64,000 nucleotides of DNA from Pseudomonas abietaniphila (GTDB lineage: Bacteria; Pseudomonadota; Gammaproteobacteria; Pseudomonadales; Pseudomonadaceae). Positions 18,561 through 27,852 of the stretch are shown here, piece by piece; the first letter of the stretch is position 1, and every line of letters begins with the position of its first letter. Both the position numbers and the translations under genes were made by a program. The DNA is taken from the NCBI RefSeq assembly GCF_039697315.1, contig NZ_CP155619.1:1550001-1614000 (forward strand), read 5' to 3'. The notes beneath the pieces were generated by a model, which searched no databases, was not told the origin of the DNA, and was given only the letters and a program-made list of their open reading frames with translations.

Positions 18561-19457
18561 TCAAACCATCCGGGTGGCAGCAGCCTCTGCGGTGATCCAG
18601 GCCAGGAAGGCTTTTACCGGTTCCTGGCGCTCGCGTCCCGGCACGCAAGCGGCCACATAGCGCGGTCCTGGCAGGCTGATGTCCGGTCGACACGCCACCA
18701 GCTCTCCGCGCTTCACACTGTCTGCCACCAATACGTTGCTCGCCAGCACCAGCCCCTGCCCGGCCACCGCTGCGCTCAGTGCGTAATGCTCATCGTCGAA
18801 CGCTCGCAAGCGCGCTGTTTCCAGCCAATGCTCACACCCCGCTGCGGCGCACCAGGTATTCCAACTGATCGCAAACGCACCGGGAATCTGCCATTGCAAG
18901 TCGATCAGCTCGACGTGCGCACCATCGATGGCGTCGATCCGTTCGGGCGCGGCGTACACGGCAAACCGCTCGTTCATCAGGTCTTGATGAAACAGATTCG
19001 GATCGTCGCGACTGACCGTGCGAATGGCCAGGTCGATGCTGGAATCCCTCAGCAGATCGACCAGCTCGTTACGCGTGTCGACACGGACGTTGAATTGAGG
19101 ATATGCCCGATAAAAACCACCCAACCGGGGAATCAGCCAGGCGGCCGCCAAGCCCGGTGTGGTCGAGAGCGTGAGGGTGTGCGAGGCCGTGTCAGGACAG
19201 AAGCTTTCCAGGCTGCGGCGGATGTCCAGCAGCGCACGATGGGCTTGCCGATAAAGCTGTTCGCCCTCCTCCGTCAGCATCACGCCCTGACCGGATCGCT
19301 CGAACAACAGGGCGCCCAACCAGGCCTCAAGCGTCTTCACCTGATGAGAAATGGCCGCGGGGGTCACGGAGAGTTCTTCGGCGGCGGTTTTGAAACTGCC
19401 CAGCCGGGCGGCAGCCTCGAAGGTGCGCAATGCGTTGAGTGGAAGGTTGGAGAACAC
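18561..19457 (-). CDS. LysR-family regulator, GcvA-like, probable controller of the PACE efflux gene
   Basis: A 298-residue regulator if it starts at the GTG at 19457 (VFSNLPLNALRTFEAAAR), preceded by GGGAG six bases away; an ATG at 19487 has no ribosome-binding site. The N-terminal winged helix has GSFKTAAEELSVTPAAISHQ; the rest is the LysR effector-binding domain. It is divergent from a PACE-family efflux gene 127 bases away, the arrangement known for AceR/AceI, so it probably activates that gene. A T-N11-A palindrome sits between them at 19495. Confidence 0.88.
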   Translation of the reverse strand: MFSNLPLNALRTFEAAARLGSFKTAAEELSVTPAAISHQVKTLEAWLGALLFERSGQGVMLTEEGEQLYRQAHRALLDIRRSLESFCPDTASHTLTLSTTPGLAAAWLIPRLGGFYRAYPQFNVRVDTRNELVDLLRDSSIDLAIRTVSRDDPNLFHQDLMNERFAVYAAPERIDAIDGAHVELIDLQWQIPGAFAISWNTWCAAAGCEHWLETARLRAFDDEHYALSAAVAGQGLVLASNVLVADSVKRGELVACRPDISLPGPRYVAACVPGRERQEPVKAFLAWITAEAAATRMV

Positions 19458-19494
19458 CAGAAGCTCCCTGCTTGAACCGACCTGCATGAATTGA

Positions 19495-19511
19495 ATTGAC
19501 GCGGGGTCAAT
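19495..19511. promoter_or_regulatory. LysR-type T-N11-A box
   Basis: ATTGAC-GCGGG-GTCAAT is a perfect inverted repeat with the T-N11-A spacing of LysR operators, inside the divergent LysR/PACE intergenic region. Confidence 0.6.
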
Positions 19512-19584
19512 TTATCTCATTTTTCGGGGCGGTAAGCTGCGGATAACGTGAGCGGCATTCCCGTCCAAACCCACGGAGCACGTC

Positions 19585-20016
19585 ATGCAAGGCCCCGCAC
19601 GCAAACTGGTTCAAGCCGTCCTGTACGAAGCCATCGCGATCGCGGTGCTGTCACCGGCGATCTCACTGATCTACGAGGCAGGGCTCGCGCACGCGGGCGC
19701 GCTGTCGTTGATGCTCTCGGCCAGCGCCTTGATCTGGAACATGCTCTACAACACCGCTTTCGAGTACTGGGAATCCCGACAAACGCAGCGCACGCGCACG
19801 TTCGGCCGGCGACTGCTGCATTCCTTTGGCTTCGAAGGTGGACTGGTCGTGCTGCTGGTGCCGCTCGTGGCGTGGTGGCTGGACATCTCGTGGTGGGCCG
19901 CGCTGGTCACCGACCTCGGGTTGTTTGTATTTTTCTTCTTCTACGCACTGGTGTTTCAGTGGGCGTTTGATCGGGTGTTCGATGTGCCGGTGTCGGCAAG
20001 GGCGTGCGATGCGTGA
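19585..20016 (+). CDS. PACE-family efflux protein
   Basis: A 143-residue four-segment inner-membrane protein made of two bacterial transmembrane-pair domains. The first contains LYEAIAIAVLSPAIS and the signature ASALIWNMLYNTAFEYWE; the second starts HSFGFEGGLVVLLVPLVAWW. PACE proteins pump biocides such as chlorhexidine or polyamine-like amines by proton antiport; the substrate here cannot be told. The conserved acidic residue in the first helix (LYEA) is present. It is divergent from a LysR gene and is probably activated by it. Confidence 0.9.
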   Translation: MQGPARKLVQAVLYEAIAIAVLSPAISLIYEAGLAHAGALSLMLSASALIWNMLYNTAFEYWESRQTQRTRTFGRRLLHSFGFEGGLVVLLVPLVAWWLDISWWAALVTDLGLFVFFFFYALVFQWAFDRVFDVPVSARACDA

Positions 20017-20028
20017 TCGCCCTGCCGA

Positions 20029-20125
20029 CCTGTAGGAGCGCGCTTGCCCGCGAAGACTTGTGTACATCCGACATCAATGTGTGAACCCTTTGGTTGTCTT
20101 CGCGGGCAAGCGCGCGCCTACACAG
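20029..20125. repeat. REPIN (GTAGGAGCGCGCTTGCCCGCGA type)
   Basis: Inverted halves TGTAGGAGCGCGCTTGCCCG and its reverse complement (one or two changes), spaced by about 50 bases, between convergent genes. Confidence 0.87.
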
Positions 20126-20143
20126 GCACTGCGCGCTGCGGAC

Positions 20144-21304
20144 TTACTGCGCCAACCCGACCTTCAGCAATTTGCCATTGTCCTCGTCGGTGAGCACGTA
20201 CAGGTAACCGTCGGGCCCCTGGCGTACATCGCGGATGCGCGATTTCAGTTCGCCCAACAGGCGCTCTTCATGCACCACCTTGTCGTCTTTAAGCTCCAGG
20301 CGGATCAACACCTGAGCCGACAGCGCGCCGATGAACACGCTGTGATCCCACGGCTTGAAGCGGTCAGCGCTGTAGAACGCCATGCCGCTGATGGCCGGAG
20401 ATTTCTCCCAGACGTGGAAAGGATTCTTCACCCCGTCGACGATCTTGCCTTTGGATTCGGAAATCGGCTGGCCGCTGTAGTCGATGCCGAAGGTTGAGAT
20501 CGGCCAGCCGTAATTCGCGCCCCGTTCGATGATGTTGATTTCGTCGCCACCCATGGGTCCGTGTTCGTTGGTCCACAGGGTCCCGGTCCACGGGTTGAGC
20601 GCCGCGCCCTGCTGGTTGCGATGGCCGTAGCTCCAGATTTCCGGGCGCACGTTTTTCTGACCGACGAAGGGGTTGTCCTTGGGCACCGTGCCGTCGGGGT
20701 ACAGGCGCACGACTTTGCCTTGCAGCTTGTCCAGGTCCTGCGCGGTCGGGCGATTGTTGTTTTCACCGAGCGCAATGAACATGTAGCCATCACGATCAAA
20801 GACGATGCGCGAACCGAAGTGATTGCCCACCGACAATTTCGGCTGCTGCTGGAAGATCCGTGTAAAGCCTTCCAGTCGCGTCATGTCATCCGACAGCCGC
20901 CCACGCCCCGCAGCGGTCCCACCGGTTTTGCCGTCGCTGCCGACTTCGGCGTACGTCAGGTACACCATGCGGTCCTTGGCAAAGTCCGGCGACAACTCGA
21001 CATCCAGTAAACCACCCTGCCCTTGCACCCAGACCTGAGGCACGCCAGAGATCGGTGCCGACAGCTTGCCATCAGCGGTCACGCGCCGCAGGTTGCCGGT
21101 GCGTTCGGTCACGAGCATGCCTTTGTTGTCTGGCAAGAACGCCACGGCCCAAGGGTGCTGCAGACCGCCGACCACCTCGTCCACGGTCAGCGTCCCTTCC
21201 TCACTTTGATAAGTAGCGGCGAGGGTCTGGAGCGACAGGCTGAGCAATGCCGAGGCACACAGGCTGGCGAGCAGGGTTTTGCGGATCGTCGGTTTATGCA
21301 ACAT
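20144..21304 (-). CDS. PQQ-dependent aldose sugar dehydrogenase (YliI-like)
   Basis: A 386-residue periplasmic protein with a signal peptide ending near LQTLA-ATYQ. It is a six-bladed beta-propeller of the soluble glucose dehydrogenase/YliI family: GGLQHPWAVAFLPD near the start, NHFGSRIVFDRDGYMFIALG with the conserved His, SYGHRNQQGAALNP and NEHGPMGGDEINIIERGANY. Homologues oxidise aldose sugars with PQQ and calcium. Length matches E. coli YliI plus a short extension. It is followed (upstream on the strand) by a small exported protein gene after a gap of 50 bases and may be co-transcribed with it. Confidence 0.9.
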   Translation of the reverse strand: MLHKPTIRKTLLASLCASALLSLSLQTLAATYQSEEGTLTVDEVVGGLQHPWAVAFLPDNKGMLVTERTGNLRRVTADGKLSAPISGVPQVWVQGQGGLLDVELSPDFAKDRMVYLTYAEVGSDGKTGGTAAGRGRLSDDMTRLEGFTRIFQQQPKLSVGNHFGSRIVFDRDGYMFIALGENNNRPTAQDLDKLQGKVVRLYPDGTVPKDNPFVGQKNVRPEIWSYGHRNQQGAALNPWTGTLWTNEHGPMGGDEINIIERGANYGWPISTFGIDYSGQPISESKGKIVDGVKNPFHVWEKSPAISGMAFYSADRFKPWDHSVFIGALSAQVLIRLELKDDKVVHEERLLGELKSRIRDVRQGPDGYLYVLTDEDNGKLLKVGLAQ

Positions 21305-21354
21305 AGGCGGTTCCTTTTGGCGGGAAAGTGGACTCTGGCTGTCGTGTTGCCGGT

Positions 21355-21711
21355 TCAGTTGCTGCGGCGTTCGGTGCCGCTTGAAGGTCGCGAAGCGGGT
21401 TGTCGTGAAGGGTAGCCGTTACCGATGCCGCCGTTTTCCAGCGTGGGCGGACGTTGCTGGGTCGGCCCAAGGTAGGGCCCGCGCATTGTGGGCGAGATGG
21501 ATTCGGTGCCTTGGCGGCTGTTGGGATTGGCCCGGCGAATGGCGCCATTGTCACTGTTGTTGTTCGAGCGGTTGGGGTAGCTGGCAGAGGCCAGCAACTG
21601 AGGTGAAAGCGAGGCGGGTGAACGCGCGCTGTCATCGGCCTGCGCTGCGTTGAGACTGAGCACGCCGCAGAACGAGACAAGCGCGAAGTGTCGCAGAAAA
21701 CTGTTCATCAT
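21355..21711 (-). CDS. Small exported Asn/Ser/Pro-rich protein of unknown function
   Basis: A 118-residue protein with a signal peptide ending near AAQA-DDSA. The mature chain is low in hydrophobic residues and rich in Asn, Ser, Arg and Pro (SYPNRSNNNSDNGAIRRANP), suggesting intrinsic disorder. A second Met at residue 2 is an equal start candidate. It lies 50 bases upstream of the PQQ sugar dehydrogenase gene in the same direction, so co-transcription is possible. I do not recognise the family. Confidence 0.65.
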   Translation of the reverse strand: MMNSFLRHFALVSFCGVLSLNAAQADDSARSPASLSPQLLASASYPNRSNNNSDNGAIRRANPNSRQGTESISPTMRGPYLGPTQQRPPTLENGGIGNGYPSRQPASRPSSGTERRSN

Positions 21712-21919
21712 TTACCTTCTGAAGAATGGGTAACGATTCCGGTCTTTGATGGCGATCAGGCGCGTAGGTTCGCGCTGTGACGGTGGATGAGCAACGTGTA
21801 GGACGATTCGCTTTGTAACAAGAATAGTCGAGCAGCCATCCGGTAAAGCACCTGCCCCGCGCATATCTGGCGAGCGATTGTGTACTCTGCGTGCACTCAC
21901 TTTTTGTCAGAGCGCCTTC

Positions 21920-23011
21920 ATGTCCGATTCCCCCGCCCTCAAGGAAATCTTCAACCGCGACCGCTTGCAGCACATCGCCGATGAAACGTGGGCGGTGTAC
22001 CCGGCGTTTGATCGCAACGGGTTCATGGCGAGGGCGTCGCAGGGCCTGGACGGGCTGTCGGTGATGCAACGCCTGAACCGGGTCAGCCAGAGCCTGCATA
22101 CAGGCTTGCCTGAGGACTACGCCGTAGCACTGGAGATTCTGTACGCACTGGCGCCGCGACTGAACAGCGCGTTCGTCAGCATGATTCTGCCGGAGTACGT
22201 TGCGCTCTACGGCCAGGACGACTTTGCGCGGTCCATGGATGCATTAAAATTCTTCACCTCGTTTGGCTCATCGGAGTTTGCCGTCCGGCATTTTCTGCGC
22301 AAGGACTTTGCGCGGGCCATCGAGGTGATGCACGGCTGGTCGCTGGACGACAATCCGCATGTTCGGCGGCTGGCCAGCGAAGGCTGTCGGCCGCGATTGC
22401 CATGGTCGTTCCGGCTGGAGAACCTGATGGTCGATCCGACGCCGGTGCTCGACATCCTCGATAACCTCAAGGCCGATGACAGCCTCTACGTGCGCAAATC
22501 GGTGGCGAACCATTTCAACGACATCACCAAGGACAATCCCGAGTGGGTGCTCGACCAACTGGAGGGCTGGTCGCTGGACAACCCCAACAGCGCATGGATT
22601 GCCCGCCATGCCTTGCGCTCGCTGATCAAGCAAGGCGATGTCCGGGCCCTGACGTTGATGGGCGCTGGCCAGAAAGCGCAGGTCACGCTGGAGCACCTCA
22701 AGGTGACGCCCGACGTCATCCGTCTGGGCGATCGGATCAACCTGTCGTTCACGCTGAAGTCGACGTCCGACAAGGCGCAACGCCTGATCGTCGATTACGC
22801 GATTCATTACGTGAAGAAATCCGGCGGCACCTCCGCGAAGGTGTTCAAACTCAAGACGTTTGAGCTCGGTGCCGGTCAGTCGGTCAACATCAGTCGAGAG
22901 CAACAGGTGCGCAACTTCACCACGCGCGTGCATTACGCCGGTCGCCATGAGGTCGATGTGTTGATCAACGGCGAATGCCTGGGACGCAGCGGGTTTGATT
23001 TGAAAGCGTGA
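21920..23011 (+). CDS. DNA alkylation repair protein, AlkD-like HEAT-repeat family
   Basis: A 363-residue protein from MSDSPALKEIFNRDRL. Residues about 60-260 are HEAT-like helical repeats with the family patterns DFARSMDALKFFTSFGSSEFAVRHFLRKD (partly), HVRRLASEGCRPRLPW and DDSLYVRKSVANHFNDI. The C-terminal 100 residues form a beta-rich domain found in the longer branch of this family. AlkD-type enzymes remove bulky or 3-/7-alkylated purines; the catalytic Trp/Asp pair cannot be placed with certainty here. It is monocistronic, followed by an AraC gene after 99 bases. Confidence 0.85.
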   Translation: MSDSPALKEIFNRDRLQHIADETWAVYPAFDRNGFMARASQGLDGLSVMQRLNRVSQSLHTGLPEDYAVALEILYALAPRLNSAFVSMILPEYVALYGQDDFARSMDALKFFTSFGSSEFAVRHFLRKDFARAIEVMHGWSLDDNPHVRRLASEGCRPRLPWSFRLENLMVDPTPVLDILDNLKADDSLYVRKSVANHFNDITKDNPEWVLDQLEGWSLDNPNSAWIARHALRSLIKQGDVRALTLMGAGQKAQVTLEHLKVTPDVIRLGDRINLSFTLKSTSDKAQRLIVDYAIHYVKKSGGTSAKVFKLKTFELGAGQSVNISREQQVRNFTTRVHYAGRHEVDVLINGECLGRSGFDLKA

Positions 23012-23110
23012 ATCGACGCTGGTCGGTTGCTGCACAAATCTTCCAGACCCGGCGTTACGCTGCACGATAACGTACGTCAGACAGACGCAGCGCTCATCGC
23101 GAGGAACCCC

Positions 23111-23947
23111 ATGCCCGAACGCCACTGGATCGATCTCAAGCAGGACGCGACGTCCGGCATCGAGACGATGCGCGCGCATTTCGAGGGGCATGCGTACGAT
23201 CCCCACTGGCATGACACTTATCTGGTGGGCATCACCGAGCAAGGCCTGCAGCAGTTCAACTGCCGTCGACAGCAACACAACAGCACGCCCGGTAAGGTGT
23301 TTCTGCTCGAACCGGGCGATATCCATGACGGCAACGCCCCGCAAGCCGGCGGCTTTACCTACCGCACGCTGTACCTGGACCCGCACTGGCTGGAACGTGA
23401 ACTGCACGCTCAGTTCGAGAAAGCGCCGGACAACGCGCAACTGGGTTTCGCCGCGACCCTGGCGGATGACAGCCGACTGGCCGTTGCCACCGCTAACGCT
23501 TTCGAGGCCATGCACAACGACGAACTGCGCATCGTCCGCCAGACCGCGTTGGACAACCTGCTGTCAAACCTTACCCGCCACCTGCACTGGCGCGCCCTGA
23601 TCAGCCCCGATCCGCGCTTGCCGCTGGTGGCGCAGCGCGCACGGGATTACCTGCACAGTCATCTGCATCAGGACATCGGTCTGGACGATCTGGCGGCTGT
23701 GACCGGCGTGGACCGTTTTCGCCTGAGTCGAGCGTTCAAGGCAGCGTTCGGTCTGGCCCCGCACGCCTATCTGATCCAGTTGCGCCTGGCCCGCGCCCGG
23801 CGTCTACTGGCCCGCGGCGAACTGCCCGTCACGGTCGCGGCCGCGCTGGGGTTTGCCGATCAGAGCCACCTCGGTCGCTGGTTCCAGCGCGCCTACCGCA
23901 TGACCCCTGCCGACTACCGCAGACGCTGCTCAATTCTTCCAGACTGA
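23111..23947 (+). CDS. AraC-family regulator paired with a LysE exporter
   Basis: A 278-residue protein from MPERHWIDLKQD, with GAGGA just upstream. The N-terminal AraC_binding cupin has YDPHWHDTYLVGITEQGLQQF with metal/ligand-type histidines; the C-terminal 100 residues hold two helix-turn-helices, IGLDDLAAVTGVDRFRLSRAF and VTVAAALGFADQSHLGRWF. The next gene, 54 bases on in the same direction, is a LysE exporter. AraC+LysE pairs are common in Pseudomonas, and the regulator probably controls export of the amino acid it senses. Confidence 0.9.
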   Translation: MPERHWIDLKQDATSGIETMRAHFEGHAYDPHWHDTYLVGITEQGLQQFNCRRQQHNSTPGKVFLLEPGDIHDGNAPQAGGFTYRTLYLDPHWLERELHAQFEKAPDNAQLGFAATLADDSRLAVATANAFEAMHNDELRIVRQTALDNLLSNLTRHLHWRALISPDPRLPLVAQRARDYLHSHLHQDIGLDDLAAVTGVDRFRLSRAFKAAFGLAPHAYLIQLRLARARRLLARGELPVTVAAALGFADQSHLGRWFQRAYRMTPADYRRRCSILPD

Positions 23948-24001
23948 CACCCGCCCGCGCCGCGATCATCTCTGCATCTTCACTGCCTGCAGAGTCGTCC
24001 C

Positions 24002-24604
24002 ATGCACACCTTCCTGCCGTTCCTGTTGTTCGCTTTCGTTGCTTCCATCACGCCCGGCCCGACCAACATTCTGGTGCTGACCAACAGCTCGCGGCATGGC
24101 CTGCTGCGCACCGCGCCGATTGTGTTGGGCGCCTGTGGCGGGGCGGCGTTGCTGGTGCTGATGGTGGGGACCGGGCTGGGCGATGTGCTGGCGCGTCATG
24201 TGCACATCCAGACAGTCATGTCGTGGATCGGCATCGCCTGGCTGACTTGGCTCGCGTGGCAGATCTTCACGGCGCCGGCCGAGGCAGTCGATCCTTCTCA
24301 GGCGAACAGCGGCCCACGCCTGGGCCTCTGGGGCGCGGCCAGCCTGCAACTGGTCAACCCGAAAACCTGGATGATGGCGCTGGCGGTGGTCAGCGTGTTC
24401 GCCGGCACCGACGCCGACCGACTGTTACGCGTGGCATGGTTGTCGCTGATGTTCTTCCTGGTGTCGATCCCGTGCATGAGCGCCTGGGCGTACCTGGGTG
24501 TCAGCGCCGCCAAGTTTTGCCGCTCGGCACAGAGCATGAAACGGTTCAATCAGGCCATGGCGGTGCTGTTACTGGTGTCGGCTTGGTTGACGTTGGTGGT
24601 GTGA
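24002..24604 (+). CDS. LysE-family exporter
   Basis: A 200-residue six-segment inner-membrane protein. FAFVASITPGPTNILVLTNS has the TPGPTN signature, and LQLVNPKTWMMALAVVSVFA is the second conserved stretch. It is directly downstream of an AraC gene and likely its target. The export substrate (an amino acid or derivative) is not predictable. Confidence 0.9.
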   Translation: MHTFLPFLLFAFVASITPGPTNILVLTNSSRHGLLRTAPIVLGACGGAALLVLMVGTGLGDVLARHVHIQTVMSWIGIAWLTWLAWQIFTAPAEAVDPSQANSGPRLGLWGAASLQLVNPKTWMMALAVVSVFAGTDADRLLRVAWLSLMFFLVSIPCMSAWAYLGVSAAKFCRSAQSMKRFNQAMAVLLLVSAWLTLVV

Positions 24605-24630
24605 GGACGCTGACTCCCACACGGTCCAGA

Positions 24631-24798
24631 TTGACGCGGAGCGTCAGTGGCTGCGTTACCACGCGGAGCGTGGGAACGATCAATAACGGCTGGCTGAATA
24701 TTAAACCTGTGGGAGTCAGCTTGCTGACGAAGGCGGTGTGTCATCCAACAGTGATGTACCTGACCCGGCGCTTTCGTCAGCAAGCTAACTCCCACAGG
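24631..24798. repeat. Two REP elements: GACGCGGAGCGTC type and GTGGGAGTCAGCTTGCTGAC type
   Basis: 24631-24682 carries GACGCGGAGCGTC and CCACGCGGAGCGTGG hairpins ending in GGAACGATC, one half of the element seen complete at 27713. At 24706-24798 a REPIN with CTGTGGGAGTCAGCTTGCTG and its inverted copy follows. They fill the gap between the LysE and DapF-like genes. Confidence 0.85.
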
Positions 24799-24884
24799 TC
24801 CGAGGCTGCCCGAAGAGATGTGTTCAACCCTGGGTGCAAAGCCTGATTTAATGCCGGTTTTCCCCTGCTGCCCCGGACCCCGCC

Positions 24885-25886
24885 ATGGCCCCCTTCTACG
24901 ATGCACGCGGCAATATCTACGCCGTCATTTCTCCTGATGCACTGCGCACATTGGGCATCGACGTCCCCGAATCCGCCGCCGACGCCGCGCTGACCCGGCA
25001 AGCATGGACCGCCAACGCCGTCGCGGTTATTTGCGACTGGCCCAAAGGCCAACGCCCTGCGGGCAGCAAAGCGCATCGCTCGGACGGCTTGCTGGTTGGG
25101 CCGTTTCAGGACGTCGCTCCATTCGACGTGCTCATCGTCAACACTGACGGCACCCTCGCCGAACGCAGCGGCAACGGCCTGACCATCTTCGCCCAGTCGC
25201 TGACCGACGCTCGCCGCCCGCTGAGTGAAGAAGGCTTCACCCTGAGGGTTCATCACGACAACGACGACTCGGCCAGCCCGGTGCCGACCCAGGTCCTCCC
25301 GGCTATGATCGACGGTGTTTCAGGGTTCTGGCTGGACATCGGCACACCGGGTTTCGGCGCGGCAGCAGTCGGCGCGAAGGGATCGGGTGTGAGCGACACC
25401 ACGCTCGATCAGCGCCCGGTCAATCGGGTGGAGCGTCTCGGCCGATTGCATCCCGACTGGCAGACCAGCGTGTTTGTCCGGGTCGGTAATCCACACTGTG
25501 TGACGCTGGTCGGCAACGCGGCTTCGCTCCCGGACTTTGAACAACTGCACGAGCAGCCGCTGAACGACGCTTTGACCCGAATCGCATTTGCCGCCGGGGC
25601 CTTGGGCGAAGGCGATCCCTGCCCCGCTGGCATCAACCTGCAGTGGGCGGCGAAAGCAGCACCGAACCGCATTCTGGCCCGTGTCTTCGAACGTGGCGAA
25701 GGGCCTACGGCGTCTTCCGGCACCAGCGCCAGCGCGGTCGCCTCCGCTGCATGGCTGAGCGGGTGGGTTCAGGCAGGTCTGGTGGAAGTGGTCATGCCCG
25801 GCGGAACGGCGCCGGTACGCCTGATCGAACAGGACGGCCGATTGCAGCAGGTTCAGCTGTTTGGCACCGCACACCTTCAACACTGA
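24885..25886 (+). CDS. DapF-like protein lacking both catalytic cysteines
   Basis: A 333-residue member of the diaminopimelate-epimerase fold. Conserved family features are FYDARGN at the start, NTDGTLAERSGNG (88-98), the GNPHCV motif (201-206) and ERGEGPTASSGTSA (269-282). In true DapF the two catalytic cysteines stand before GNG and in A-C-G-S/T-G; here both are serine (S95 and S278). Diaminopimelate epimerisation by the known two-thiol mechanism is therefore unlikely. It may be a racemase/dehydratase-like or binding derivative. It is monocistronic; a full-length dapF is expected elsewhere in the genome. Confidence 0.8.
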   Translation: MAPFYDARGNIYAVISPDALRTLGIDVPESAADAALTRQAWTANAVAVICDWPKGQRPAGSKAHRSDGLLVGPFQDVAPFDVLIVNTDGTLAERSGNGLTIFAQSLTDARRPLSEEGFTLRVHHDNDDSASPVPTQVLPAMIDGVSGFWLDIGTPGFGAAAVGAKGSGVSDTTLDQRPVNRVERLGRLHPDWQTSVFVRVGNPHCVTLVGNAASLPDFEQLHEQPLNDALTRIAFAAGALGEGDPCPAGINLQWAAKAAPNRILARVFERGEGPTASSGTSASAVASAAWLSGWVQAGLVEVVMPGGTAPVRLIEQDGRLQQVQLFGTAHLQH

Positions 25887-26361
25887 AGTGCGCGAGACTG
25901 ACATTTCGGGCCATAGCGCTGTCTTCGTCACAGACAGCGCGTGTCGTTTTTGGTGTTTTGCGAACACCCACGCAATTGAGTGTGAAATTGCCACTACCGA
26001 GATTGCATCTGTCCCGCCCTTGTCTATGATCTGATCATTCGCCGCCACTCAACCCTGTGAGTGCGCGCTGCGTGAGTCATCGACAACGGACGTCAGGCGC
26101 CCACTATGGATTTCCCCGCACACCTCGCAACGTTGCGACCTTCTATCGATTCGATGACCATCAGACGATCGGTGTCCTCGTTGTCGAAGCACCTTTCCCC
26201 GCTCTGCCACGCGCCTTTCAGCCTTCTGAATGCCTGCACGCCGTCAACAGATGTCATACCGCCATGACTCAAGCTTGCGCTTGAAAGGTCGATCCTCGTA
26301 ACAGCCCATCAAGGAAGACGGTCACTTTGACCGCGTTTGCAATCAGTGAGGTAGGTGGCAG
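25887..26361. other. Intergenic region upstream of the chemoreceptor gene
   Basis: 475 bases with no supportable gene or RNA. Short frames here lack coding signal. It includes the upstream region of the BdlA-like gene, whose translation start has a GAGG about ten bases away. Confidence 0.5.
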
Positions 26362-27681
26362 ATGTTCAATTCACACCGCAAAGCCGTCGAAGCCGAATTA
26401 CAGGTCTCAACCGCCGCCCTGTGCCAGTCGAAGGCCAAGCTCGCGGCCATCAGTCGTTCAATGGCGATGATCGAGTTCTCGCCCGACGGCATCATCCTCG
26501 ATGCCAACGAAAAGTTCTGCCTCGCCATGGGCTACCAGCCCGGCGAACTGGTGGGCAAGCATCACCGGATCTTCTGTGAAAAAGCCTTCTGCGACAGCGA
26601 CGCCTACGGCAAGTTGTGGCGCGACCTGGCCCGCGGGGAACCGCTGTGCGGGACATTCATGCGCCTGGATAAATCCGGTCGTGAGATCTGGCTGGAAGCG
26701 AGTTACATGCCAGTGTTCGACAACGACGGCAAAGTGCAGAGCGTGATCAAGGTCGCTGCCGACATCACCACTCGCTCGCAGAAGGATCATGAAAACAAGA
26801 GCATGATCGATGCGATCAGTCGCTCCATGGCAATGATCGAATTCAGCCCCGACGGCCGGATCGTCACGGCCAATGAGAACTTCCTGAAGACCATGCATTA
26901 CTCGCTCAGCGAAGTCGTCGGTCAGCACCACAGCCTGTTCTGTACGCGGGCTGAAGTGGAATCGCCCTCCTACAAGGCCTTCTGGGCATCGCTCAACCGC
27001 GGCGAATATCACTCCCATCGCTTCGAAAGGGTCAACAAGCTGGGCGAGACGGTTTACCTCGAAGCCACCTATAACCCGTTGTTCGATGCCAAAGGCCGCT
27101 TGTACAAAGTGGTGAAGTTCGCCAGCGACATCACCGAGCAAGTCACTGTGCAGCGTTGTGCCGCGACCACCGCGCACGACACGTCAGTGCGCACCGACGC
27201 CTGCGCACAGAAGGGCTCCAGTGTGGTGCAGCAAACGGTGGAGGTGATCGAGCAGATCTCGGTCGATTTGAACGAAGCGGCCCGCAGCATCGATGCCGTG
27301 AACAAACAGTCGGAAATCATTGCGACCATTGTGCAGACCATTCGCGGGATCGCCGACCAGACCAACCTGCTGGCGCTCAACGCAGCCATCGAGGCCGCGC
27401 GTGCAGGAGAACATGGACGCGGATTCGCGGTGGTTGCCGACGAAGTGCGCGGCCTGGCAGCGCGAACCAGCAAGGCCACGGTCGAAATCGTCGATGTGGT
27501 CAGGCAGAACAATGAACTGGCGAAAAGTGCGGTGTCGAGCATGCAGTCCAGCCTGAGCCGAACCGGCACCGGGGTCGAACTGGCCAACGAAGCCGGGGAA
27601 GTGATTCTGGAGATTCAGCAAGGCTCACGGCATGTGGTAGACGCGATCAGCCAGTTCAACTCGACGTTGCGGATTGATTGA
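26362..27681 (+). CDS. bdlA: PAS-PAS-MCP cytoplasmic chemoreceptor, BdlA-like
   Basis: A 439-residue soluble protein: PAS 1 (about 25-135), PAS 2 (about 145-257) and a short methyl-accepting signalling domain (about 280-439) with the invariant hairpin tip [18 protein letters not shown] and [12 protein letters not shown]. There is no membrane segment. The two PAS domains are similar ([13 protein letters not shown] in both) and carry the Cys residues typical of this group. The architecture and length match BdlA, the P. aeruginosa biofilm-dispersion regulator that responds to nutrients and c-di-GMP. Assignment as BdlA rather than another Aer-like paralogue is inference. Confidence 0.8.
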   Translation: MFNSHRKAVEAELQVSTAALCQSKAKLAAISRSMAMIEFSPDGIILDANEKFCLAMGYQPGELVGKHHRIFCEKAFCDSDAYGKLWRDLARGEPLCGTFMRLDKSGREIWLEASYMPVFDNDGKVQSVIKVAADITTRSQKDHENKSMIDAISRSMAMIEFSPDGRIVTANENFLKTMHYSLSEVVGQHHSLFCTRAEVESPSYKAFWASLNRGEYHSHRFERVNKLGETVYLEATYNPLFDAKGRLYKVVKFASDITEQVTVQRCAATTAHDTSVRTDACAQKGSSVVQQTVEVIEQISVDLNEAARSIDAVNKQSEIIATIVQTIRGIADQTNLLALNAAIEAARAGEHGRGFAVVADEVRGLAARTSKATVEIVDVVRQNNELAKSAVSSMQSSLSRTGTGVELANEAGEVILEIQQGSRHVVDAISQFNSTLRID

Positions 27682-27712
27682 GTGGTTATTGAGCTCTGAT
27701 CTGATCGTTCCC

Positions 27713-27806
27713 ACGCTCCGCGTGGTAACGCAGCGACTGACGCTCTGCGTCTGTGTGGACGCGGAGCGTCCTGGCAGGCATTCCCACGCGGAGCGTGGGA
27801 ACGATC
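27713..27806. repeat. REP element (GATCGTTCCCACGCTCCGCG type)
   Basis: The outer inverted pair GATCGTTCCCACGCTCCGCG / CGCGGAGCGTGGGAACGATC encloses GACGCTCTGCGTC and GACGCGGAGCGTC hairpins. It is between convergent genes. Confidence 0.88.
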
Positions 27807-27852
27807 ACGCAACGGATGCAGCATGCCAAGGCAACGAAAAACGGGGATAAAC

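Noticed and set aside
26057..26284. A short plus-strand frame before the chemoreceptor gene
   Set aside because: No start signal or recognisable domain; composition is that of random GC-rich sequence.
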